The translations under genes and the position numbers were made by a program. The notes under the pieces were generated by a model. It had not been told where the DNA came from. It worked only from the letters and a program-made list of their open reading frames with translations, and ran no database searches. From Paragordius varius (taxonomy: Eukaryota; Nematomorpha), in NCBI GenBank assembly GCA_964247055.1, contig OZ176051.1, positions 11,160,001 through 11,224,000 on the forward strand: a stretch of 64,000 bases of DNA, given 5' to 3'. Shown in pieces: positions 24,101 to 34,826 of the stretch; position 1 is the first letter of the stretch; every line of letters starts with the position of its first letter.

Positions 24101-27036
24101 GGTAAGAACTATGTCATCTGCATATACACTTTCATATGGCAGATTTAACCGAATATCGCGAGTAACAGCGTCTAATATTGTAATAAACAGCAAGGGACTT
24201 AAGGCTGAACCTTGATGGAGTCCTACTTTAATTTCAAAGGAATCTGAATCTCCCATAGGGGTTCTAACAAATGTTTTAGAATTTTGATATAGAAGCATGA
24301 TAGCTTGGATTAGTTGTTCATCCACGTTATTTACTTTTAAAGCCCATGGAAATAATGATCTGGGAACTCTATCAAAAGCTTTCTCCAAATCAAGAAAAAG
24401 ATGATATAGTTTTTTATTTTTTAAAAGAATCTTGTATACGTTTTAAGACGAATATGGCGTCTGTAGTTGAGTGGCTTGGACGGAAGGCAAATTGAGAAGA
24501 TGATAATGTTACCTGGTTCCTTAATTTATTTTCTAATACAACTTCGAATATTTTTAAAGCATGTTCTAAAAGTTTAATCGATCTATAGGAAGAACATTCT
24601 AACTGACTGCCTTTATTTTTATAAATGGGGATTGTAATGCTTTCTTCTCAATCCGGCGGTATGGTTTGGTATCGAATTATAAGATTAAAAAGATTAGTGA
24701 GGTATTGTAATCCGGTTTTTCCTAATTTTTTTATTATATCGGAAGATAGTTGGATAGGTCCACTTGATTTATTATTTTTCATTTTTTTTAGCGCATTTTC
24801 CACATCAGCTAACGAAAATTCTAAAATCGAATGTTTATTGTTGATTTCATGGAAGGAATATGATATGGATTTGTTGTATTCAGAAGATCTTTGGTATAGT
24901 CTTCCCATATTTTTATAACCTCGGAATGATTTGTTTGAATATTACCATTTTTATCTTTAATATATTTCGTTTTGGGAATATCTTTTTGTTTTCATTTGAT
25001 AATTTCATTCGATTAAAGATATTGAAATTTTTTGCATCCTTCTCTAGCGACTCTGCAATTTTTATGCTGTTTTCGTGTTTGAGTTTGGTAATTGATTTCG
25101 CAACTTCGCTACGCAATTGTAAGTATTTTTTTCGATCTTCCTCTTTATGGGTTTTTTCCACAATCGGAAGGCTCGGTTTCGTGATTTGATTTGGGGCTTA
25201 ATCTCATCACTCCACCACCAATTTGACTTCCTTTTCCTAGCGCCCTTTGTCATGCCACATATTGCCTTGGTGTTCTTGAGTAAGGAATTTTTAAAAAGAT
25301 CCCAGGTTTGACCCACGTTGTTATCGGCTGAGCAACTTTCGTTTAAATCTATATTGACAGCTTCCATAAACTTATCAGCATATATGGGTTTTTGAAGCAT
25401 TTTAATGTTTGGTTTGGGTTTGTGGTGTCTTATTGGTATGGATTTGGAATTTGATCCAAATAGCAAGGTAGATACTACTAGCCTATGTTGGGTGTCAGTA
25501 TTGTAACATTTTGTATCATTGCATATTATTCTTTTCTCCTTTGGAATCAGAATATAATCAATTTGAGATTTTGCATTTCCTGAGGAATATGTATATAGCT
25601 TATGATCAGGTTTGGTAAAGTTTGTATTTAATATGCATAGGTTGAACATTGCACAGAAATCAAGGACGGATTCTCCTTCTTTGTTTAGCAGTCCGTATCC
25701 AAAACCACCATGGATACCAGCATATTCGATTCCTTGTTTACCCACGTGTCCATTCATGTCGCCGGCTATCATTATCAGGTCTTTATCATGAACTTTACGC
25801 ATTATTTCAAAAAGTTGATCCCAGAATTTTTGTATTAGACTGTCTGCGAGTCCTGGTTGTGGGGCATATACACATATAATATTTATTATGGAGTTACCAT
25901 GTACTAATCTAATTTGGATTATACGGTCATTGTGTCTTAAAACATCGAGGATGTTGTCACAGTGCTTTTCATGTAAAAGAATTCCGACACCTCCTGTCGC
26001 CTTATTTCCTCCCTGATAAAAGCATTTATAATCACCAGCGGTGAAGTTGCCGCTTCCAGAATACCTTGTTTCTTGTAAGCAACATACATCGACTTGTAAT
26101 AGTTAAAGCTTTTCTACAATATCTATAGTTTTGTTTCTTAGAGATCCTACATTCCACGTCGCATATTTAAAAGTTTGTCGTTTTAAAATTATTTTAGTTG
26201 TAGTTATCATTATTTAAAAATGAGGCAAAGTTTTACAATTTTATGCCCTTAAAATAAACCTCTTAACTCCAAGGAGGGGTAAATGCAATCCTAGCATTTA
26301 ATAGGGAAATTTATTTGGCTTTCAAACCTAGGAAATTGCCTTACGGGGCTAACGAAATTTCCTCCCCGCATTCAGATATCGATAGTATACCATACGTTGT
26401 ACCATCATTTTTGTGTCGTTAGAAGGGCTCTGGTTATAGCGCCAGTTCCCGCTTTATCGATTGTGTGACTGCAGGCATTGTGGTATTTTTTATAGAGCAT
26501 GAGAAGCCCTTTCGCATGCTCACGACGCCCCACACCACAACAGACCATACGCATGCCTTTCCATGTGCCGCTCTCGTTGGTTGGATATCCAGGGTGCACC
26601 ACGTGGAGGTGAGAGAGCATTATTTTAATTAATATATTATTTGCCATTTTTGGAATTTTGTCGCGGTTTGCAAAAATATTTTGGAGTATGTGTTGGAGAC
26701 CCCTAATTAATACATAAAAAAACTTATTTAAAATAAAATTAAAAAAAATTCCCATGCCGGGAATCGAACCCGGGCCGTCGCGGTGAGAACGCGAAATCCT
26801 AACCCCTAGACCACATGGGATATCTTTGAGTAATGAAATTTATATTTATATACCTATACATACCTTTTAACAATTGAATCAAGGTAATCCTTGTTGAAAA
26901 AATTTGGAACTTGCATAAGATTATTGAGAGTATGCAAAGCGCATAGTTCTCGTTTTTGTTTTTCGTGATAAATGATTGGTTTTTCTGCTTGATGCGGAAT
27001 AGAATTACAGGAAGAAGAATGCGTACAATTCATCAA
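21185..27036 (-). CDS. Josephin-domain deubiquitinase (JOSD1/2-like), four exons, complete
   Basis: Coding exons, 5' to 3' on the - strand, are 27036-26864, 22592-22458, 22003-21878 and 21386-21185, giving 211 residues (human JOSD1 has 202, JOSD2 188). All three introns are phase 2, and each join restores a codon in frame. Exon 1 has [19 protein letters not shown] with catalytic Cys32. Exon 2 has [18 protein letters not shown] and the WFDKR motif. Exon 3 has GLILNQP and RRHWICI with catalytic His140. Exon 4 has [11 protein letters not shown] with the third catalytic residue Asn154. The Josephin domain fills almost the whole protein, as in JOSD1 and JOSD2 and unlike ataxin-3, which has a UIM-bearing tail. 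Josephin enzymes are cysteine proteases that cleave ubiquitin chains. Splice donors are GTATGT, GTAAAA and GTTAAT. Intron 1 (about 4.3 kb) carries a tRNA-Glu gene and an RTE-like LINE on the same strand. The catalytic set is intact, so it is probably functional. The start at 27036 gives MM; the second Met could also serve. Confidence 0.92.
23165..26210 (-). mobile_element. Near full-length RTE-like LINE in the Josephin intron
   Basis: The ORF appears to start with ATG at 26210-26208 ([19 protein letters not shown]). An endonuclease follows: [45 protein letters not shown] and QIDYILIP. Then comes the reverse transcriptase: [24 protein letters not shown] and YADDIVL. After the palm is a Cys/His cluster ([20 protein letters not shown]) seen in several animal LINEs, then EFTYLGDK and the GHLDRM and GRPRLTW tail, ending near 23200. 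A short AACAACAACAAT tail follows. The total is about 1000 codons, the usual RTE length. It carries stops (for example after IVEKL near the start, and near 24648 and 24420) and at least two frameshifts (near 23760 and 25060), so it is inactive. The 5' UTR may reach about 26640. Confidence 0.85.
26405..26640 (-). other. GC-rich segment, probable 5' UTR of the LINE
   Basis: Much richer in GC than its surroundings, with local hairpins (GAGCATG facing CATGCTC, and GGTGCACC). It is open for most of a 116-codon frame on the - strand that matches no family I know. Its position between the LINE start and the tRNA gene suggests LINE 5' sequence. A structured non-coding RNA is an alternative, but I could match it to no known class. 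Confidence 0.35.
26740..26748 (-). terminator. Pol III terminator of the tRNA-Glu gene
   Basis: Directly after the tRNA discriminator base the - strand has a run of eight T residues, the standard RNA polymerase III stop signal. Confidence 0.8.
26749..26820 (-). tRNA. tRNA-Glu (anticodon CTC)
   Basis: The 72-nt sequence begins TCCCATGTGGTCTAG and ends with CATGGGA plus discriminator A, so the acceptor stem pairs over 7 bases. The D arm has GGTCTAGGGGTTAGGA (A box). The anticodon stem TCGCG pairs with CGCGA around loop TTCTCAC, anticodon CTC. The T arm has CCCGGGTTCGATTCCCGG (B box). There is no intron, and a T8 terminator follows. It lies in intron 1 of the Josephin gene, 43 bases past its first donor, on the same strand. 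All arms are intact, so it is likely functional and not a SINE head. Confidence 0.97.
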
Positions 27037-27208
27037 AGGATGAAAATTTATTTAAAACATCATATGTAGGAGTGCTTTAAACCACATGTTTTGCATTAAA
27101 GGTAAAAGCTAGGAAATTTCATCAGTAAGATATGTTTTAGCTATTTTGTCCTGTTTGAATTTAGGAGATAATTTATACCGTAATAGGCATTGGCACAAAG
27201 CCTTCTTA

Positions 27209-28155
27209 CGAGGACTTCTAACCGTTTCGAAAAAAGTGGAACCGACGGGTTGTAATACAAAAATAGAACCGGTGTGGTTCCTAACAACTTTTCTCACATC
27301 CGATTGAAATAGGATTACCTTGTAATTATCTTAGCTTTACAATCACAGACTTAATAATTTAGGGAAATTTTTAACTAAAAAACTTTATCAATTAATGAAT
27401 CTGGTAGAAACCATAAATATAACGTCCATAATCAATTGTCGTTAACCAAAAAAATGAGCCACGTTATACATCAATGGTGAAACCACGGCCTACTGTTTGC
27501 ATGAGGCCTTTAAGATTTTTTGACCACAGATTGAAATATATAAAAATTTAGGTGCATTTTATGGCTCACAAAAAGCTTTTTCACGCTAATTATATTTTCA
27601 GACGTGGTAATATGACGACTTAGTTGCTTGATACAATCCTTTTTAATATATTTTTTTCCATAAATATGAATTCAAATACGTTCTATGTACTTATACGTTA
27701 ATCCATTAAAAATTTCCAATAGATAATGTTTGATTTATAGTTGTTGAGGTTTTAAAAATGTTGTATAAAAATAAAATAAAAAGGGAACTAAAAACCTTAT
27801 CTTGTTATCAATTTGGAAACCTTTTATTTTAACTCGGTTTTACTTTCTCAGGAACGAGCCTGGTTCCGCTTTAAATACTGATTATTTATTTAACGAAACT
27901 ATGGTAATCTTGCTATTGAAAAATTAAAATATTATTGTAAATTAAAATTTTATTTTTATGAAAAAACCATATGGTACCCACTTATTTGGAGGTGAAACCG
28001 AAACCATCCTAGATAATTTTAAAATGGAACCGGAACGGTTATTTGGAAACCGTAAACGGAGTGGTTTCTAAGGAATTATAACTGTATCCGCATTGGCCGG
28101 TTCCTACTATCAGGACCCGCTTTCCGATTTTATGTGTTTCAGTTTCGAAGCCTTG
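27209..28155. mobile_element. Decayed hAT-type MITE upstream of the Josephin gene
   Basis: The ends resemble those of the MITE at 11294: near the left end is GACTTCTAACCGTTTCGAAA, with GTGGAACCG just inside; the right end reads TTTCGAAGCCTTG. GGAACCG motifs recur at both sides. No clean 8-base target duplication was found, so the edges are approximate and the copy is older. It starts about 170 bases upstream of the Josephin start codon and may touch its promoter. Confidence 0.5.
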
Positions 28156-28589
28156 CTTTATATTAACTCCTTTTCGTGCTCTTAATTAGCACTTTCCAAA
28201 CATGGCATGCGCTTTTTTTATAAGTATGTAATCTTTTGTCTGTTTCCGTAATCTAGTTCCAACCGAAATAAAAAAAATGTTTTAGTATTTCGTACCATTA
28301 ACGCTTAAAACATTTTCCTTAGAATTTTAGCACTAAGCTGGGGAAATATTTAGTAATATATATTGTTATCTACCAGAAGTAAAACTATCTATTTAAATAA
28401 CAATACAAAAATCAGGGCATAATATGGACGTATATCCTTAGAATGTTGTGGGATCCGATTTTAAATTTTTGGACTGATCTACAATGGGAAGTTTTTTTGA
28501 ATTAAACGCAAAAAATCTAATATTGTGTGATAAAAATCTTAATAATAAGAAAATAAAACTTTTTAAGAGGAAAATGCATATTATAAAAC
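28156..28589. other. AT-rich spacer, nothing identified
   Basis: No gene or clear repeat. It lies between the MITE relic and the LINE fragment. Confidence 0.4.
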
Positions 28590-29117
28590 CGCATCCCGAG
28601 ATAAAACGAAGGATAGCCATGGCCAAAACGGCCGCAAATAATTATAACAAAATCTGGGCATCCCATGATGTCAGCCTTAAAATGAAAATTCGACTTGCAA
28701 ATGCCATCGTTTTAACTTTCCTCTACGGGTGTGAAGGTTGGACTTTAAAAAATCCGACACATGGATAATTAAGTCCTTTGAAATGTGGATGTGGAGAAAA
28801 CTTTAAATAAATTGGACGTTTGAACAAAATCAATCCCGACATTCATTGCTCGGAATGTCCATCCGCACCAAACTATCCTACTTTGGCCACATTATGAGAT
28901 TTAATTCACTGGAAAAGTCCTTGATGTTGGGTAAAGTTAGCGGTACAGATAAAAGGGGCCGAAGAAGGATAAGGTGGATGGACAATAATCAACGAGAAAC
29001 CCACGCAACCTTGGCTGAACATAACATTAAAACTAAAAACCGCAATTTATGGAGAAGTTTTATTTACAATATTGCAAAAAGTCGACCTCGACTCTAGCAA
29101 CCACACACACACACATT
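28590..29117 (+). mobile_element. 5'-truncated LINE 3' end
   Basis: It encodes [42 protein letters not shown], then [26 protein letters not shown] and RRRIRWMDN, ending SRPRL-stop at 29095-29097. It is the same family as the copies in the ORMDL intron. The tail is a CA repeat and not the CAA repeat of the other copies. A frameshift separates the two open parts near 28770. The 5' edge near 28590 is approximate. Confidence 0.75.
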
Positions 29118-29544
29118 TATAGGTAATTCGTTTATGCTGATTTTATCAATTCAGAATTTCGATTAAAGCGTTATTGTGGTTCCAAATAAAATTTATAAAC
29201 CAGAAAACTCGCTTAACCAATTTTTTTACATAATATACATTTTTCGGGCTAAATTATAAGGAGGCGTGCTGTGCACTATGTCCCATTTTTAAACCCGGAT
29301 ATTGTAATAAAAATGTTAATATGTAAAATATGTTTTTTTTATTTAAGATTCGATGAGTGATTTGAGGAATTAAATTCAGTTTAATAAGAAAAATTAAAAT
29401 TATAATAACATTTTATTTACACGGCAAATAAAATAAAATGTTTAAAATTGATAAAAAATTATTTGCTAAAATAAAATTTGTTTATGCAGAAAAAGATGAA
29501 TCAGAATGGAAACAAATTAGGAATGTAACATAACAATATTGCCT
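29118..29544. other. AT-rich spacer, nothing identified
   Basis: No gene, RNA or repeat boundary recognised. Confidence 0.4.
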
Positions 29545-30240
29545 TCCATACAGTGTCCACAAAAAATATCCAAGATGAAATATATATATATTCTGATAAA
29601 AAAATGTATCAGGATTATTATGGTGCTTTTGGTTTTAGCCTTTGCGAGTGATTTAAGAAAGTTATTTACATTAATGTAATAACTCCATATAAGAAGATGG
29701 CAAAATCTGTGCACATTTTGTTAAAAAAGTTTGTTTTGGTGAAAGCTAAATGCCATTAAAAATCACTAAATATATATTTTTCATATAATAAGAAAAACAT
29801 ATTTTTTTAATTTTAAATTAGATGAGGACCCGAAAATCTCAATTATTTCGCCCTTTTTAAATGGGCTATTTCTCTTAAACCACGAAAAAATACCGACATT
29901 CCGCGATATGAATTTTAAATATGTTAAAATTTTGATATCAAATAAGTTTTCTCAGGCGAGTATTTTGCTTAAAAATTTAATTTATAGCAAGATTTTAATC
30001 AAGCGTACTTCATAAATTTTTAAAGCATATAAACGGGTATAAAAACGCTTTAAGATTCTATAAAAACACCTTTGCATATAATCTGATGATGCTGAACATT
30101 TATAATACCTCATGACATAAATTCGTTTGTCTTAAAATCATAAATTGTTTAAGGCAAACGGACATTCAAATTAAAATTCTGAGGCGATGAAATGTTCAGC
30201 ATCCTCGAATTAGAATAAAATATTTTTTGCCTTTAGTATA

Positions 30241-30534
30241 TGTTAGGCAAATCTGAAAGATATACTTTATTTTTATAATATTTTTCTGTGTTATATGCAA
30301 ATGTGAAATACATACTTTGGTTATATATCATAACTTTCACCGTTATTTGAATTGTATTATTTTCTATATTTTTTGTGTTATATGTAAATATATAACCTTT
30401 GTTACTTGGAATTTTATTGATATAATGCAAATCATGGACAGTTAAAATTGCTATATATACACCTTAAAAAACCAAAATAAATAGTTCAGTTCATTTCACA
30501 TTTCTTTTATTATCTCTTATCTTAAAAGATAAAA
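30241..30534 (+). repeat. 5' LTR of the Ty3/gypsy element
   Basis: 294 bp starting TGTTAGGC and ending GATAAAA; one base differs from the 3' LTR. Flanked upstream by the GTATA target duplication. Confidence 0.95.
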
Positions 30535-30600
30535 TTGGTGGCAATTCGAGTACCGAACTAAGCTAGTGCTAGTGGAGGTCTTACTGATACCCAATCGAAC

Positions 30601-33600
30601 ATGACAACGCCAATCAATCTCGCTAACCTATGCATCGAAAAATATAATGATAATATTAAGTTTGAGGAATACGTTGAGTATATGACAAATGTTATGGAGG
30701 CAAAAGATATCCCTGTAACAGAACAAGCCCTCAAAACAACCTTGCTTGCGTATGGAGGTCTAATGGTGGTACGCAAAATCAACCAACGACTCTATCCGAA
30801 AAAGATAAAAGATGCAGAATGGACCGAGATAATGGCAACGGGTTTAAAGGTATTCAATCCCACAAAGTCGAAATTCCAAAGCAGATTTGAGTTTTTTCGA
30901 CTTGTGCGGAACAACACCGAATCGTTTACCCAATTTCTAGAACGGGTAAAAATCGCAGCCGAAGAGGCAAAATTTAAGGATTCAATAGAGAAACGGATTC
31001 GGGATGCCTTCGTCATTGGGTTACGGCAACCACAATTGGAAATTGACATACATTCAAGGTATCCCGATGCCGAGATCAACGGACAACCCGTGCCTCTAGA
31101 AACGATAGTGGATCTCGCACTAGCACACGAGGCTGCCAGGGCTGGCCTTCATAACAATAATGATAATACCAATTATAATAATGGTAATAATTTAAATCGA
31201 TTACAACACACCAATAATAATAACAAGGCCATGCGTTCACGACAGCCAACAGCAAAACCCCTAACACATTCGTGCAATCGTTGTGGTAATAGCCATGGAC
31301 CAAACAAATGTCCTGCCTGGAACCGCAATTGCAATAAATGCGGAAAACCTCATCACTTCGCAAAAATGTGTAGATCAAAAAACACTGCCAAAAATTTGTT
31401 CAACCGCCAGATCCATAGAAAAGCAATGCCAACCTCACCATGGACCGTAAAAATAATGATAAACAACACAGAACAAACGTTTATCTATGATACTGGAGCT
31501 GACATCAGTGTTATCAGCTTTGACACCTGGAAACAAGTTGGCAAGCCAAATATTAGACCCATACCGCCAGTAAAAGCCTACAATAATAGCATAGTACCTC
31601 TACTGGGCGTAACAACAGTCACAGTGCAAATCAATGGGCAAAACTTGGGGAACGCAGAATGTTGTGTATTGAAAGAAAAAATGTCAAAGGCACCGCTCAT
31701 TTGTGGCTTGGATTGGATCACGAGATTTAACATCGACATTCCTAAAGTACGAATTAACTTTCTTAAACTTGATAAAATTATTGAAAATTTCCCTAATCTA
31801 TTTAAAGAGGAATTAGGTTGTTACATTGAGCCAGTTACAATTCATATAGCACCCAATGCCTCCCCCAAAGTTTGGCCTTGCCGCCGAGTACCGTTTCCCC
31901 TAAGAGCAAAAGTTGAAAATGAATTACTAAGATTACAAAAGTTAGACATTTTGGAGCCGATAGATCCCAACCTTACACCTCTGACATGGGCCACGCCCAC
32001 CGTTAATGTGCTCAAAGCGAATGGAGAGGTAAGAATTTGCAGCGATTTTAGAGTTACCATCAACAAGTGGCTCACTGAGGACTCTCATATCATTCCAACG
32101 TTTGATGATTTAGTGAGTAAGATTGGCGAAGGCCAAGTTTTCACTAAGATTGACTTGAAAGATGCCTATCTACAAATGCCCATAACCAAAGAATCACAAG
32201 ATCTCTTGACAATTGCGACTCACAAAGGATTTTTTCGCTACAAAAGGATGCCTTTCGGACTGTCAACAGCACCAATAATTTTCCAACGAGTCATGGACCA
32301 GGTTATAAAAGATTGTCCCGGCACTTGTGCATATTTAGATGATGTTTTAGTAACTGGCAAATCTGAACAGGAACATTTAATAAATCTTAATAATGTTTTA
32401 AATCGGTTAGAATTAGCAGGTTTTAGATTAAGAAAAGATAAAATAAAAATTGGTGAACCTTCAGTAAGTTATCTGGGATTTGAAATAAGTAATAAAGGTA
32501 TAAGTCCTTGCAAGAATAAAGTAAAAGCAATCAATGATTTTAAAAAACCTGTGGATAAAAAATCTTTAAGAAGTTTTCTAGGATTTTTGACGTTTCATGA
32601 AAGATTTATACCCAAGCTTCAATTGATTGTAAGTGACTTACATAGTTTAACAAGTAAGAACGTTAGATGGAACTGGTCGGAAAAACATGAGAATTGTTGG
32701 AAAGCCGCTAAGGAATTATTAAGTGAACAAGTATTTTTAACACCATACAATCCGGATAGAAAGTTAGTAATTGAAACCGATGCGTCAGATATAGGGTTTG
32801 GATGTATTTTAAGTCATGTTGTAAATGGTGAAAGGAAACCTATTGCCTATGGTTCAAGAAAATGTAGTACCGCAGAATCAAACTACTCCACGATAGAAAA
32901 GGAATTAAAGGCTATTGTTTTTGCATTAGAAAAGTTCCACAACTTCATTTATGGTAGAAAGTTTGAAATTTTGACAGACCACTTACCACTTGTTAGGTTA
33001 ATAAATAGGGATAGAAATTTGAAAGAAATACAAAATGCGAAAGTTTTAAGATGGGTGAACCGTTTGAATGATTATGACTTTGAACTTAGTTATCAGGCGG
33101 GTCCCAAAAATAGAGCTGATTACTTATCAAGATGTCCCAGTGATGATAATGTCGACACAATCGATAGAGATTACATGGTAACTAGATATCTTAGGTTTCT
33201 TAATTGTCATAACGTTCAGTTAAGTCGCGATGAAATTCGGAGAGAAACGGTTAAAGATAAAATTTTGCAGAAAGTAATTAAGGCGATTCATAACCAAGAT
33301 TGGAGTGATGTTGAGTTGGCTGGGTTTACGAATCGGAAGGGAGAGATTTCGTACCAATACGGATTGGTCAGTTTAAACGATCGAATTATCATTCCAGAAA
33401 GCTTACAGTCAAACGTGGTCAACTACTTACACAGCGGGCACAATAACGTAGAAACAATGAAAGCAATGGCAAGGTTTACTTGTTTTTGGCCGAAATTAGA
33501 GAACGATTTGGTAAGAAGATACAGTGAGTGTAGTGCATGTCAGATAAACAAGCCAAGCCTAGTTGAAAATCCGACTTATCATTGGGATCCAAATGCTGCG

Positions 33601-34521
33601 ATATGGGAACGGTTACACATCGATATAGCGGGACCAGTTGACGGGTATTATTGGTTGTTACTGATTGATAGCTCATCCAAATGGGCGGAAGGGTTCATGT
33701 TAAAAAGGGTTAATTCGGTAAACATATTGCATAAACTCGAGGAAACCTTTGCCAGGTTTGGGTTTCCGAGGACGGTTATTAGTGATAATGCTTCTTATTT
33801 TAGTAATTCGTACTTCACATCCACTCTAACAAACTTGGGTATTAAACACGTAAGGGTAACCCCCTATCATCCTAAAAGTAATGGGATGGTAGAAAGGTTA
33901 GTGGGGACCCTCAAGGGCAAGTATAGAAAAATCAAAAATGATAATATTTCACCACAAGAAGCCTTCAATACCACTCTATGGTCGTATCGTAATTCAATAC
34001 ATGCGACTACAAAAGAAACCCCGTTTCAACTACTCTTCAAACGAGTATCTCAAACACCCCTCACCTGGATCAACACAAAAGCAACAATCTTAGACGCACC
34101 CCGTCCACGCCGTGAATTCTCAATAAACCAACCCGTAATGATGAGAAACGAACAAAATGTTGGATGGCGAGCCGGCGATGTTGTTGATAGAACGGGTCTC
34201 CTTTCGTACAGTGTGTGGGATCAGGTAAACCAGAAGATTGTCAGAAAGCATGCAGATCAGTTGAAACACGTAGACCTACCGGCCAACTCAACCGCACCAA
34301 ACAATAGTAATGATAGTAATATAGACAATAACAATAATAATAATGATAGTAGTATTGATAATAATAACAATAGTAATAACAATAATAATGATAAAATAAA
34401 TGATAATAATAATGATAGTAGCAATGATAACATTAATAATAATAATGACAATATCAATGCAAATCCGCACGAGCGACGTTACCCCGAGAGAATTCGGCGA
34501 CCGCCGGTCCGGTTCTCTTAA
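30601..34521 (+). CDS. Gag-Pol polyprotein of the Ty3/gypsy element (fossil-class element)
   Basis: One 1306-residue frame. In order it has a gag-like N-terminus, a pair of CCHC zinc knuckles (about residues 225-260), an aspartic protease (about 285-390), a reverse transcriptase (about 440-640), RNase H (about 730-860) and an integrase with zinc-binding head and core (about 930-1180). It ends in a low-complexity Asn/Asp-rich tail. The order protease-RT-RNase H-integrase places it in Ty3/gypsy. No envelope gene is present. The element looks whole. Confidence 0.95.
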   Translation: MTTPINLANLCIEKYNDNIKFEEYVEYMTNVMEAKDIPVTEQALKTTLLAYGGLMVVRKINQRLYPKKIKDAEWTEIMATGLKVFNPTKSKFQSRFEFFRLVRNNTESFTQFLERVKIAAEEAKFKDSIEKRIRDAFVIGLRQPQLEIDIHSRYPDAEINGQPVPLETIVDLALAHEAARAGLHNNNDNTNYNNGNNLNRLQHTNNNNKAMRSRQPTAKPLTHSCNRCGNSHGPNKCPAWNRNCNKCGKPHHFAKMCRSKNTAKNLFNRQIHRKAMPTSPWTVKIMINNTEQTFIYDTGADISVISFDTWKQVGKPNIRPIPPVKAYNNSIVPLLGVTTVTVQINGQNLGNAECCVLKEKMSKAPLICGLDWITRFNIDIPKVRINFLKLDKIIENFPNLFKEELGCYIEPVTIHIAPNASPKVWPCRRVPFPLRAKVENELLRLQKLDILEPIDPNLTPLTWATPTVNVLKANGEVRICSDFRVTINKWLTEDSHIIPTFDDLVSKIGEGQVFTKIDLKDAYLQMPITKESQDLLTIATHKGFFRYKRMPFGLSTAPIIFQRVMDQVIKDCPGTCAYLDDVLVTGKSEQEHLINLNNVLNRLELAGFRLRKDKIKIGEPSVSYLGFEISNKGISPCKNKVKAINDFKKPVDKKSLRSFLGFLTFHERFIPKLQLIVSDLHSLTSKNVRWNWSEKHENCWKAAKELLSEQVFLTPYNPDRKLVIETDASDIGFGCILSHVVNGERKPIAYGSRKCSTAESNYSTIEKELKAIVFALEKFHNFIYGRKFEILTDHLPLVRLINRDRNLKEIQNAKVLRWVNRLNDYDFELSYQAGPKNRADYLSRCPSDDNVDTIDRDYMVTRYLRFLNCHNVQLSRDEIRRETVKDKILQKVIKAIHNQDWSDVELAGFTNRKGEISYQYGLVSLNDRIIIPESLQSNVVNYLHSGHNNVETMKAMARFTCFWPKLENDLVRRYSECSACQINKPSLVENPTYHWDPNAAIWERLHIDIAGPVDGYYWLLLIDSSSKWAEGFMLKRVNSVNILHKLEETFARFGFPRTVISDNASYFSNSYFTSTLTNLGIKHVRVTPYHPKSNGMVERLVGTLKGKYRKIKNDNISPQEAFNTTLWSYRNSIHATTKETPFQLLFKRVSQTPLTWINTKATILDAPRPRREFSINQPVMMRNEQNVGWRAGDVVDRTGLLSYSVWDQVNQKIVRKHADQLKHVDLPANSTAPNNSNDSNIDNNNNNNDSSIDNNNNSNNNNNDKINDNNNDSSNDNINNNNDNINANPHERRYPERIRRPPVRFS

Positions 34522-34532
34522 GGGGGAAGTGA

Positions 34533-34826
34533 TGTTAGGCAAATCTGAAAGATATACTTTATTTTTATAATATTTTTCTGTGTTATATGCAAATGTGAAA
34601 TACATACTTTGGTTATATATCATAACTTTCACCGTTATTTGAATTGTATTATTTTCTATATTTTTTGTGTTATATGTAAATATATAACCTTTGTTACTTG
34701 GAATTTTATTGATATAATGCAAATCATGGACAGTTAAAATTGCTATATATACACCTTAAAAAACCAAAATAAATAGTTCAGTTCATTTCACATTTCTTTT
34801 ATTATATCTTATCTTAAAAGATAAAA
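34533..34826 (+). repeat. 3' LTR of the Ty3/gypsy element
   Basis: 294 bp, matching the 5' LTR in length and in all but one base. Followed by the GTATA target duplication. Confidence 0.95.

Larger units (their letters stand above)
30241..34826 (+). mobile_element. Ty3/gypsy LTR retrotransposon, looks whole and young
   Basis: The LTRs are 30241-30534 and 34533-34826, both 294 bp, and I see one base difference between them. The target duplication is GTATA (30236-30240 and 34827-34831). A primer-binding-like TGGTGGC motif follows the 5' LTR, and a purine tract (AAGGGGGAAG) precedes the 3' LTR. The single internal coding region is 30601-34521. Near-identical LTRs and clean target repeats indicate a very recent insertion. 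It lies inside the long-inverted-repeat element. Confidence 0.95.

Noticed and set aside
24625-25879. Several + strand frames of 76-109 codons
   Set aside because: They are shadows of the - strand LINE endonuclease and reverse transcriptase.
26405-26755. A 116-residue - strand protein next to the tRNA gene
   Set aside because: No family recognised. The frame reaches into the tRNA gene and fits a GC-rich LINE leader better than a host gene.
26749-26820. tRNA-derived SINE head
   Set aside because: All four arms, the discriminator and a directly adjacent T8 terminator fit a real tRNA gene; no SINE body follows.
30601-34521. A domesticated host gene derived from gag-pol
   Set aside because: Near-identical LTRs, target repeats and a full domain set show an ordinary recent insertion.
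34257-34722. Leucine/isoleucine-rich - strand frames that look like membrane proteins
   Set aside because: They are antisense to the AAT-rich Asn/Asp tail of the LTR element and to its LTR.
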